Of a stretch of 48,780 nucleotides of DNA, positions 1 to 7,294 are shown piece by piece. Within the stretch, counting starts at the first letter, position 1. Every line of letters begins with the position of its first letter. The notes beneath the pieces were generated by a model. That model was not told where the DNA came from and searched no databases. It saw only the letters and a list, made by a program, of their open reading frames with translations. Both the position numbers and the translations under genes were made by a program. This DNA is from Desulfobacteraceae bacterium (GTDB lineage: Bacteria > Desulfobacterota > Desulfobacteria > Desulfobacterales > Desulfobacteraceae), in assembly GCA_024225635.1 (NCBI GenBank), contig JAAEMK010000859.1:1-48780 (forward strand), written 5' to 3'.

Positions 1-143
1 CATGCTCGAAATTAGGACAAAATGTCAAAGATCAGTAAAAAACAATTTCTACACATCAAAAAAAACTTTGGAACGATGAATAATGATTTTTTTGGAGGGT
101 GACGCCCCCAAAATAATGACTTTTCGGTCAGACACTAATTACC
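1..143. other. AT-rich left-edge non-coding DNA, possible mobile-element scar
   Basis: No gene is seen. An imperfect hairpin lies at 89-112 (TTTTGGAGGG against CCCCCAAAA), followed by the motif TTTTCGGTCAGACAC at 121-135. The reading frame of the next gene is open only from position 120, after a TGA at 117-119, and has no ATG. A hairpin beside an abruptly beginning gene resembles the edge of an inserted or deleted element, but no element family could be named from the sequence. Confidence 0.3.
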
Positions 144-3104
144 TTGGGCTATCCCAAAGAGGCTGAACCATTATTAAAACAAGCCCAAAAGCAAAGCACT
201 GAAGCACTAGGAAATGCCCATTCAACCACCCTTGGCATTTCGCACAATTATGCACATTGTCTATATGATTTAGTAGGGAATTTACGCGATTCAAAACCTA
301 TACTAAAACAAGTATGGAAGCTGAGCAGCGAAACATTAGGAGAAAGCCACATAGACACTCTCGTCAGTCTACGCAATTATGCCGACTGCCTCAATGGTCA
401 AGAAGCCTTAGCCTTGTATAAACAGGCATGGAAACAAAGCATAGACAACATAGGAGCAAAACATCCCGACACTTTGCTATCCACGGCTCTCTATGCTGAT
501 TCTTTAGGCTCCTCAGGCATGACTCAGGAAGCACAACTTTTGCTGAAGTCAGTTTGCAAAGACAGCATTGAATTATTAGGAGAGAAACATCCTCACACCA
601 TTTTATTTTTAGATAGACACGCTACCAGCCTTACTGATTTGGGCCGCACGCAGGAAGCTGAGCAATTACACAAAAAGGTTTGGAAACTAAGCATAGAAGT
701 TTTCGGAAAAAAACATATAACTACTTTAACGAGCAAACACAATTATAGTTACTGCCTATTCACTTCGAACCGTTTTCAGAAAGCAGCAGTGCTAAGCAAA
801 CAGGCCTGGCAACAAGAAAGCAAAACCATAGGAGAAATGCATGACAACACCCTATCCTCCTTGAATATTTATGCGACTTGCCTTATCAAGTTAAAGCGTT
901 TCCACAAAGCAGCGCCGTTATTTAAGCAGTCATGGGAGCAGAGAGCTGCAACGTTGGGAAAAGATGATGTAGAAACGCTCAACAGCTTAGATAGTTACGC
1001 CATGTGTTTATTGAATTTAGGGCGTACTGAAGAAGCAGAGCCTCTATCAAAACACGCTTACATACAGCTCACTAAAGTTTTAGGAAGAAATCATCCACAC
1101 ACCCTCACCAGCTTAAATAATTATGCAGCGTGTTTAGACAGTTCTGGTAAAAAAGAAGACGCCGCAAAATATTCCATGCAGCTTGCCATGCAGCTCTCTG
1201 AAATCCCGTTCGTTTCAATTGACTGGTTAGAATCAGTGGAAATCATTAGTGAAGCTTTGGCTATGCATGGCGTTGCTGGAAGATGTCCTCAATGGGCACA
1301 AGCTTTTCAGGCTCTAAGCCATACTTATATAGAAGTACTCGACTTGCAGCCCCCTGAACAATTAAAAATAGCACGAACATATTTCCTTACCTACCATGCG
1401 CGGTATTTAGGCCTGTGTATAGAGCAAGGGACTTCAGAATTAATCCCTAAGATAATAGCTATCATCCAAGGACGTAAACTCGGAGCTTTATACATAGAAA
1501 CAATGAAAGCCAAACCGATCTCTGACGATGATGAACTGACGGGTCTCAAGACACAAATCCTCGCTTTACGAACCGAGTTACGTCATCTATCCATTGGGCT
1601 ACAGAGTTTAGCTATCGATGCGTTTAAAAAGAACAAAACAAACACGCCACCACATGCAAAACAAACAAACGTCCAAAAGAACCGGTTTGACATATATGAA
1701 CAACGCTACGATCAGTACCGCGATTTGATCCGTCAGTTAAAAGAAAAAGATGCTGACTTTGCTATCACCGCGCCAATGCTGAACATTTCCACTGAACGAC
1801 TGCAAACCGGACTACAAAAGCGACACGCCATTGCCCTGGTAATCGACAAAATTGCCGACATACCGGCCTTCATCCTATTTATCAGTAAAAGCAAGTGTCA
1901 ACTAATACGCTTGCAATCTAAAAAATTAACAAAACTTTATGAAACTATCAATGGCTACAATGCTGAACAAACAATGCGTGAAGGTATGCGTCGCACATAC
2001 AATCCCCTCCAAAAAACTTCCCATCCTTCTCAAAGAGGAGAGTCTGACGTTCCAAAGACTTTTGAAGACCTTAAAGCAACGGTAAGCGAATGCTTTTGGC
2101 AAACCTGGGAAAGCGCATTAGACAACATCCGGACTTTACATATTATCACCCAGGGCGATTCACATATTTTACCTTATGACTTGGGCTGCCCTGCCCACGT
2201 CAATTTACATACCTATCCAGGGCTATTATTTTATTACCAACTTCACCACACTTCGTCACCGTCACGCTCCATTGAAAAAAGGATAGGGATACAAGCCTAC
2301 AGTGCGACAGATAGTTTTATACACAACCCTATTCCATTGGTGGATACAGAACCTTTGTTGTTAAAGGCTCTGTGGGGGCAAAAGTCTTTGCACACACCAG
2401 TAGATTTTACCCAGTCCATCCATTTATATGCACTGCATCTTGCAGGACATGGCTTCCATTCAGAAGATGATCCATTGAGTTCGTCTTTAGTAATGGGAGA
2501 TAACGAAAAATTGGATATTCAAACGGTGTTACGCAGTCCCTTAAAACCTCAGGTGGTTTTCCAATCCGCTTGTGTTGTCGGGCGTATCACAGAAGATAGT
2601 GATGGAGATCCCTTAGGGTTAGTGAGCGCTTTCTTTATGCGAGAAGCACAATATGTCATAGCTTCGGTTCAACCGGTCAATGATTTTTACATGCCACTGC
2701 TTGTATGCTTGTTTTATCAAAGTTGGCTGGCAGGTAGTACGGCCCATGATGCCTTGCGTGAGGCCAAACGCCGTTTACGAACAGGAGATTGGTATCCTGA
2801 TACCGAGAGGTTAATACGTAAAACTTATCAACCAGTATTAACAAGTCATTTAAAAAAATTTTGGAAAAGCAAGACAGCGATGAAGCGCGTTGTCAATACG
2901 TGGATACCCCCTTACACCTTAGATAAAACTCCCAAAGATCATGAGACATCACATACCGCGGAGTTGAAAAGAATGCAGGAAAGATTACACGAAAGCATCG
3001 GAAACCACGCTCCATTTGTAAAAGATGTGCTAAATTTACTCTGCAAATGTAAGAGTAGCCTTCCAATCACGGATCTCTATGTATGGGTTCGGGGATTTGG
3101 GTAG
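144..3104 (+). CDS. TPR-CHAT caspase-like protease, N-terminus probably truncated
   Basis: The first ~340 residues are kinesin-light-chain-type TPR repeats of about 42 residues, with recurring HPHTL and NNYA...CL motifs and a repeat-end EEAEPL pattern. A middle helical region follows. The C-terminal ~250 residues form a CHAT domain (clan CD peptidase) with an intact dyad: His769 in LAGHG and Cys810 in QSACVVG. CHAT proteins with TPR sensors are known as proteolytic effectors in bacterial immunity and programmed death; the role here is inferred. The only in-frame start is TTG at 144, no Shine-Dalgarno sequence is visible, and the frame is open only from 120, so the 5' end may be lost. Base composition is clearly more AT-rich than neighbouring genes, suggesting transfer. 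A GH25 lysozyme gene starts 35 bp after the stop, so co-transcription is plausible. Confidence 0.8.
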   Translation: MGYPKEAEPLLKQAQKQSTEALGNAHSTTLGISHNYAHCLYDLVGNLRDSKPILKQVWKLSSETLGESHIDTLVSLRNYADCLNGQEALALYKQAWKQSIDNIGAKHPDTLLSTALYADSLGSSGMTQEAQLLLKSVCKDSIELLGEKHPHTILFLDRHATSLTDLGRTQEAEQLHKKVWKLSIEVFGKKHITTLTSKHNYSYCLFTSNRFQKAAVLSKQAWQQESKTIGEMHDNTLSSLNIYATCLIKLKRFHKAAPLFKQSWEQRAATLGKDDVETLNSLDSYAMCLLNLGRTEEAEPLSKHAYIQLTKVLGRNHPHTLTSLNNYAACLDSSGKKEDAAKYSMQLAMQLSEIPFVSIDWLESVEIISEALAMHGVAGRCPQWAQAFQALSHTYIEVLDLQPPEQLKIARTYFLTYHARYLGLCIEQGTSELIPKIIAIIQGRKLGALYIETMKAKPISDDDELTGLKTQILALRTELRHLSIGLQSLAIDAFKKNKTNTPPHAKQTNVQKNRFDIYEQRYDQYRDLIRQLKEKDADFAITAPMLNISTERLQTGLQKRHAIALVIDKIADIPAFILFISKSKCQLIRLQSKKLTKLYETINGYNAEQTMREGMRRTYNPLQKTSHPSQRGESDVPKTFEDLKATVSECFWQTWESALDNIRTLHIITQGDSHILPYDLGCPAHVNLHTYPGLLFYYQLHHTSSPSRSIEKRIGIQAYSATDSFIHNPIPLVDTEPLLLKALWGQKSLHTPVDFTQSIHLYALHLAGHGFHSEDDPLSSSLVMGDNEKLDIQTVLRSPLKPQVVFQSACVVGRITEDSDGDPLGLVSAFFMREAQYVIASVQPVNDFYMPLLVCLFYQSWLAGSTAHDALREAKRRLRTGDWYPDTERLIRKTYQPVLTSHLKKFWKSKTAMKRVVNTWIPPYTLDKTPKDHETSHTAELKRMQERLHESIGNHAPFVKDVLNLLCKCKSSLPITDLYVWVRGFG

Positions 3105-3139
3105 GAAAAACATGCTGCATCAATAAGGAGGAAAACCGT

Positions 3140-3913
3140 ATGAACAGATCTGAACCACACACAACAAAGCTGATGCAATATGGACTTATCAGCAAAGGAT
3201 TTTCCCTTCCCAGGTTTGGGCCGGATGGTCAGTGGGGTGATGAGACACAGAAAGCCTATGATGCTTACATAGCCAGTTTAAGCGATCCCTCCCCCACGAT
3301 TTCAAACTGTGTGATAGATTTATCTCATCACAATCGTGTATCGGACTTTCACAAAGTTAAAGCCGACGGCATTGCCGGTGTGATACACAAGGCGACACAA
3401 GGTTTCCGTTACAAAGATCCGAAATATAAAAGCCGTCGTGCCAAAGCTCTTGATGCAGATCTTCTCTGGGGGGCTTACCATTTTGGAGTCGGTGGAGATG
3501 GTGAAGCTCAGGCCCGGCACTTCCTGGATTATGTGGATGCTGGTGATTTGCTTGTTCTTGACTTCGAAAACAACCCAAACGGAAGCAGTATGACCCTCGA
3601 TGAAGCCAGAGACTTTGTTGAATTTATCCATGATAAGACAGGGCGATGGCCTGGCCTTTATTCAGGGCACACCATCAGGGAACTACTTGGGAATAGTGGA
3701 GACGCTATTCTATCCAACTGCTGGCTTTGGGCTCCTCGTTATGGAAAGAGCCCAATTCTTCCTGCCGCCTGGGCCAAATGGACAATGTGGCAATACACTG
3801 ATGGTCAAGCCGGCTCGGAGCCGCATACGGTAGATGGCGTGGGACACTGCGACAGGGATAAATTCAACGGGAGCCTGGAAGAACTGAGAACATTCTGGTC
3901 ACACTCTTCCTGA
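3140..3913 (+). CDS. GH25-family lysozyme with N-terminal peptidoglycan-binding-like segment
   Basis: This 257-residue protein is expected to cleave the N-acetylmuramyl bonds of peptidoglycan. Residues ~10-45 (FGPDGQWGDETQKAYDAY) resemble a peptidoglycan-binding domain 1 motif. Residues ~60-250 match glycoside hydrolase family 25: DLSHHN at the start of the barrel, KATQG, GAYHF and the catalytic-strand DxE motif in LVLDFEN, ending with WQYTDG. ATG at 3140 was chosen because AAGGAGG lies just upstream at 3125-3131; an upstream in-frame extension lacks a ribosome site. There is no signal peptide, so export would need a holin, lysis or another route, as for phage endolysins. It follows the TPR-CHAT gene by 35 bp in the same direction. 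It may be a phage-derived lysin or the effector partner of the CHAT protease; the second idea is inference. Confidence 0.85.
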   Translation: MNRSEPHTTKLMQYGLISKGFSLPRFGPDGQWGDETQKAYDAYIASLSDPSPTISNCVIDLSHHNRVSDFHKVKADGIAGVIHKATQGFRYKDPKYKSRRAKALDADLLWGAYHFGVGGDGEAQARHFLDYVDAGDLLVLDFENNPNGSSMTLDEARDFVEFIHDKTGRWPGLYSGHTIRELLGNSGDAILSNCWLWAPRYGKSPILPAAWAKWTMWQYTDGQAGSEPHTVDGVGHCDRDKFNGSLEELRTFWSHSS

Positions 3914-4026
3914 GAATGTAAGAACACCATGTGTGAATAACGACAACTTAAAACGCATCGTAATTCCGGGAGGGACGGCCAGTTTCACCATGTACCCGTC
4001 TGAAGAATTGAAAAAGGGCTGATGCG

Positions 4027-4060
4027 GCTTCCAGGTGGCGCGTGGAGCGCACCTGGAAGC
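4027..4060. terminator. Bidirectional terminator-type hairpin between convergent genes
   Basis: Perfect 11-bp arms GCTTCCAGGTG and CACCTGGAAGC enclose a 12-base loop. It sits between the plus-strand lysozyme gene and the minus-strand DUF3574 gene. Read on the minus strand, a short T-rich stretch follows about 10 bases later; the plus strand has no clear U tract. Confidence 0.55.
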
Positions 4061-4092
4061 TGCGTTATATTTAACGATCCGGGAAGTTGGGG

Positions 4093-4500
4093 TTACTGCG
4101 GCGCAAGTGCGGGTGCGGGTGCGGCTTCGATAAACTGCCAGCTCGCCACAGGGGTTTTCACCATCATGACCGATTCCTGGTGGAATTTTGTCGCATAGGA
4201 CCTGGCCAGTTTGATGACCTTTGGCATTTCATCCCGGTCAAGAACAATGGTGACGATTTTTGAGCGTTCCGGTTTTCCTTTATAATAGCCGGTTGAATCC
4301 ACCACATTAAATCCGTCAAAGGTCTTGGCGATCTCCTGTGCCAGGAATGACTGCCATTCACAGAGGGAGACGGCGCCGCCCCCGGGCATGGACAGGCCAA
4401 AGAACAACCGCACACTATAGACATCGGCTGCAAACCCTTTCAAGGGAAAGCACACCAGTGCGATCAACATGGAAATGACCACAAGGCTTTTTTTATTCAT
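4093..4500 (-). CDS. Secreted stand-alone DUF3574 protein
   Basis: This 135-residue protein of unknown function has a clear signal peptide: KK near the start, a hydrophobic core, and a likely cleavage after GFAA near residue 25. The mature part matches the DUF3574 pattern: RLFFGLSMPGGGAVS, then an FDGFNVVDSTGYY segment, a SKIVTIVL strand and a final helix with KFHQESV. The tail is Ala/Pro-rich. Its ATG overlaps the stop of the upstream nucleosidase gene by 4 bp, so the two are translationally coupled. The same domain forms the N-terminus of the 5299-7131 fusion protein in this operon, there without a signal peptide. The family has no established biochemical function that I know of; the periplasmic location is inferred from the signal sequence. 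Confidence 0.75.
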   Translation of the reverse strand: MNKKSLVVISMLIALVCFPLKGFAADVYSVRLFFGLSMPGGGAVSLCEWQSFLAQEIAKTFDGFNVVDSTGYYKGKPERSKIVTIVLDRDEMPKVIKLARSYATKFHQESVMMVKTPVASWQFIEAAPAPALAPQ

Positions 4501-5231
4501 TTCTGTTTTCCCTGCCAGTTGAGGAAATGCACGATTTTAACCAGGGTATCGCTCAGGTTTTTAGTGGCTTTTGCCAGGTTTCTGACAAATTGCTCCTCTG
4601 AAGGTTCATGGGAGTCAATAAAATCAGAAATGGTTTTGACCGCCATGAAAGGCTTTTCCAGCATCCAGGCGACCCAGGCGATGCCCGCAGCCTCCATCTC
4701 CTTGATTTCCGCCCCGTTTTTCTCAATCATTTCCAGATCCGTGGGGGTGCAGTCCAGGGAGTTGCCCGTGGAGACAATGCCCTGTTTCAAAGAGAGTTCT
4801 TTTACTAAATCCGGCATGTCGATGCAGGGGTATGATCCGACCCCATAGGCATCAAACCCCTTCAAGGGGATGCGCCGGTCATGGAACTTCACGGTGTCAC
4901 AGCTGACAACGGCATCCCCGATTTCATGATCGGCTTTCCTGAACCCGCCGGCCGTTCCGGCATTGATGATAAGATCGGGATTAAATTTTTGAATGCCGAC
5001 ATAGGTCGCAAGGACGGCGGGCTGGGTGGCCACATTATCCACATCAAACCGCTTGTCGATACCATTTAAGACCACCACGACGTTCAGGTCCTCCACCATT
5101 CCCGAAAACGCCATCATGGGCAGTTTCCCGTCAAAGGCATCTTCCTCTTTTTTCAGGTCCAATGCCTCAATGAATTGATGGGCCTCAGCCCGCATGGCGA
5201 TCATGATCAAAATATTCTTCACAGGTTTCAC
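4497..5231 (-). CDS. 5'-methylthioadenosine/S-adenosylhomocysteine nucleosidase-type protein
   Basis: This 244-residue protein belongs to the purine nucleoside phosphorylase/MTA-SAH nucleosidase superfamily, which cleaves the N-glycosidic bond of MTA, SAH or related nucleosides. Visible signatures are the N-terminal IMIAMRAEA strand with the acid-base Glu, the central INAGTAGGF loop, the substrate-binding MEAAGIAWVA segment and ISDFID with the catalytic Asp near residue 205. It is cytosolic with no signal peptide. The exact substrate is uncertain; the length and the ATYVGIQKFNPDLIINAG region resemble plant-type MTA nucleosidases. It lies 67 bp downstream of the DUF3574-nucleoside hydrolase-VOC gene and overlaps the secreted DUF3574 gene by 4 bp. 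A second enzyme of nucleoside cleavage beside two nucleoside hydrolase fusions supports a shared nucleoside-related pathway. Confidence 0.8.
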   Translation of the reverse strand: MKPVKNILIMIAMRAEAHQFIEALDLKKEEDAFDGKLPMMAFSGMVEDLNVVVVLNGIDKRFDVDNVATQPAVLATYVGIQKFNPDLIINAGTAGGFRKADHEIGDAVVSCDTVKFHDRRIPLKGFDAYGVGSYPCIDMPDLVKELSLKQGIVSTGNSLDCTPTDLEMIEKNGAEIKEMEAAGIAWVAWMLEKPFMAVKTISDFIDSHEPSEEQFVRNLAKATKNLSDTLVKIVHFLNWQGKQK

Positions 5232-5298
5232 TACAGACCTCTTCTCAAAATAATTAAAAATTAATTCAACTCAGACTTATTCACAAAAAGTATGCTTG

Positions 5299-7131
5299 CT
5301 AAATGCCCCTCAGGAGCCCTTTTTTTCTGCCTCCCCCCATCTCCCACCGGACCCCATAGGGATCTCTCCAATAGAAAAAGGCAACGGGAAAGGAATTGAA
5401 CATCTGGGGCAGGCCAACGCTGTCATCGTCCACATTGGGATCGGAATATTGAAGCATCTCGACACCGGGCTGGTCCTTCAAATATTCATAGGCCTCAAAA
5501 ACATCCGTGACTTCAAGGGCGGCATGGCTAATGCCGCCCATGTCATTGGTATTTTTCAGGGTTATGTCCGGGACTTCCTTGGGATAGTGGTAACACGTGA
5601 GTTCAAGGTAGAGACCGGCTATGGGATGGTGTAAAAAACGAATATCCGCATTGACCTTGCCATCGGGGAATCCTGCATCCCTGGCAAAGGAGACAGGAGA
5701 CAGATTGGGATAATCCATTTTTCCTTCCTCATCATAGGCCTGTTCAAACCCCAGGGTCCGCTGGTAAAAGGCCGTGGCTTTTTCCACATCATCCACCACC
5801 ACATTCAGATGTGAAACCGCGGAAACAAATTTCGACGGCTCCTTGGGACAGGAGATGCACTGAACCAGTTGATCGGCAACACCCTCGTCCACATCATGGC
5901 AGAACAGAACCTTGTTCGGGCTGACACATTGGTCCGACGCGATGAGATAGGGCTTATAACTTTCCGGTTCGCCAAACCGGCCGGCTTTGGTGTCATCGGG
6001 AAGAATCTCAATCCGGGCCGGCACCATGGAACACTTGAAAAAATTCGGATTGATGGCAAAACCTGCGGCCAGGGCATCAAACGGGTTAAATCCCCTGGTG
6101 CCGAAGTTTTCCACCCAATGCTCATACCAAGGCATGGAATGGCGCTTTAAATATTTTCCCGCCGCGCCATGGCTGCCAAGCCGGTTCAATTGTTTCCCGG
6201 TGATCCGGACCTTGCGGGCCACCTCACACGGCATGAGGACCAAGGGCACATTACTTTCCAGCAGGATGCGAAACGCATCCGGATCAAGGTCAAAATTCAG
6301 GTCCCGGAACGGCGTATCCTGCTTGGGACCGGCAAAAACATGACAGTCTTCACTGCTTCTGCCGGCCACCAGGATAACCCGGTCAATCCGGGAGACAAGC
6401 TCCGGGTGGAGCAGAATCAAATTAGCGATATTGGTGGCAGGCCCGATGGCCACGATGGTTAACCGTTGTTTTTCCAATTTGTCGGCCAGGGCCAGGGTTG
6501 CCTCTGTTTCAGCAAGCTGCTGTATCTGAAGGGCGGATGCCGCCCCCCGGACCACGGGAAGGGCAACAGGACCGAACCGGTCACTCAACATCCTGGCAAG
6601 ACTTAAGGCCGTGTCCACATCCGTGTTCCCAAACACCGCACTGATGCCTTCAACCCTAACGGAGGGGGCATTGAACAGGCTTAAAACAGCATAGGCATCA
6701 TCCACGTCGCACGGAGCGTTGGTGGAAGTGCCGGCACCGATGGACAAATCCGTATCGATCCATACCGGCGTTTTCTCCAATGTAGCTGAAATCGTATTGG
6801 CGGGCAGTAGGACGCCACTTATAATGACAGCTTCCTGGCGAAATTTTTTTGCATATTTTTTAGCCAACATAACGACTTTTGGCATTTCACCCTTTTTAAT
6901 TACAATGGTTACAATTTTTGAATTTTCAGATTCTCCTTTATAAAGACCTACTGAGTCAACGACATTAAATCCATCAAACCTATTGGCAATATGAGTTACC
7001 ATAAAGAATTCCCAATCAGATAAGGATACGGCTCCGCCATCAGGGAAAGACAGACCAAAAAACAATTGCACACTGTAGACAGTTTCTGTCTTTTCATTGG
7101 AAGAATATCCAATGATTAATCGATCATTCAT
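5299..7131 (-). CDS. DUF3574 - nucleoside hydrolase - glyoxalase (VOC) three-domain fusion
   Basis: This 610-residue protein has three domains. Residues ~18-104 are DUF3574 (QLFFGLSFPDGGAVS, FNVVDSVGLY, SKIVTIVI). Residues ~121-440 are an inosine-uridine nucleoside hydrolase fold, with the Ca-site Asp cluster in WIDTDLS and DVDDAYA and the GPATNIA motif. Residues ~460-600 are a VOC/glyoxalase I-like domain with the four expected metal ligands: His in SHLNV, Glu in YLELTCYH, His in SHAALEV and Glu near RWEM. There is no signal peptide, so the DUF3574 part is cytosolic here. The last ~490 residues are closely similar to those of the upstream gene, so the pair arose by tandem duplication with N-terminal domain replacement. 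Nucleoside hydrolases split nucleosides into base and ribose; glyoxalases act on hemithioacetals of reactive aldehydes. Their fusion suggests action on a nucleoside-derived aldehyde or glycated nucleoside, which is inference. Confidence 0.85.
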   Translation of the reverse strand: MNDRLIIGYSSNEKTETVYSVQLFFGLSFPDGGAVSLSDWEFFMVTHIANRFDGFNVVDSVGLYKGESENSKIVTIVIKKGEMPKVVMLAKKYAKKFRQEAVIISGVLLPANTISATLEKTPVWIDTDLSIGAGTSTNAPCDVDDAYAVLSLFNAPSVRVEGISAVFGNTDVDTALSLARMLSDRFGPVALPVVRGAASALQIQQLAETEATLALADKLEKQRLTIVAIGPATNIANLILLHPELVSRIDRVILVAGRSSEDCHVFAGPKQDTPFRDLNFDLDPDAFRILLESNVPLVLMPCEVARKVRITGKQLNRLGSHGAAGKYLKRHSMPWYEHWVENFGTRGFNPFDALAAGFAINPNFFKCSMVPARIEILPDDTKAGRFGEPESYKPYLIASDQCVSPNKVLFCHDVDEGVADQLVQCISCPKEPSKFVSAVSHLNVVVDDVEKATAFYQRTLGFEQAYDEEGKMDYPNLSPVSFARDAGFPDGKVNADIRFLHHPIAGLYLELTCYHYPKEVPDITLKNTNDMGGISHAALEVTDVFEAYEYLKDQPGVEMLQYSDPNVDDDSVGLPQMFNSFPVAFFYWRDPYGVRWEMGGGRKKGLLRGI

Positions 7132-7169
7132 ATGGGAAATTAACTTTGCACTCGCATATTGAATCAGAT

Positions 7170-7210
7170 AATAACGACCTTCTCCTCAGAATGAGAAGAA
7201 GGTCGTTATT
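7170..7210 (-). terminator. Strong hairpin between the two fusion genes
   Basis: Perfect 14-bp arms (AATAACGACCTTCT and its complement) enclose a loop that itself contains a CTC/GAG pair. The hairpin lies in the 163-bp gap after the DJ-1 fusion gene and before the DUF3574 fusion gene. On the minus strand it is followed by TTATTATCTG, a weak U-rich tract. It could end or attenuate transcription, or protect the upstream message, so the two fusions may be expressed at different levels. Confidence 0.6.
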
Positions 7211-7294
7211 TCACACTTGGATTATTTGAGGAGTAATTTTCTATTTAAAGTTACATCCTTTTCAGACAAGTAACGTTTTTTACCAACGTATTAC

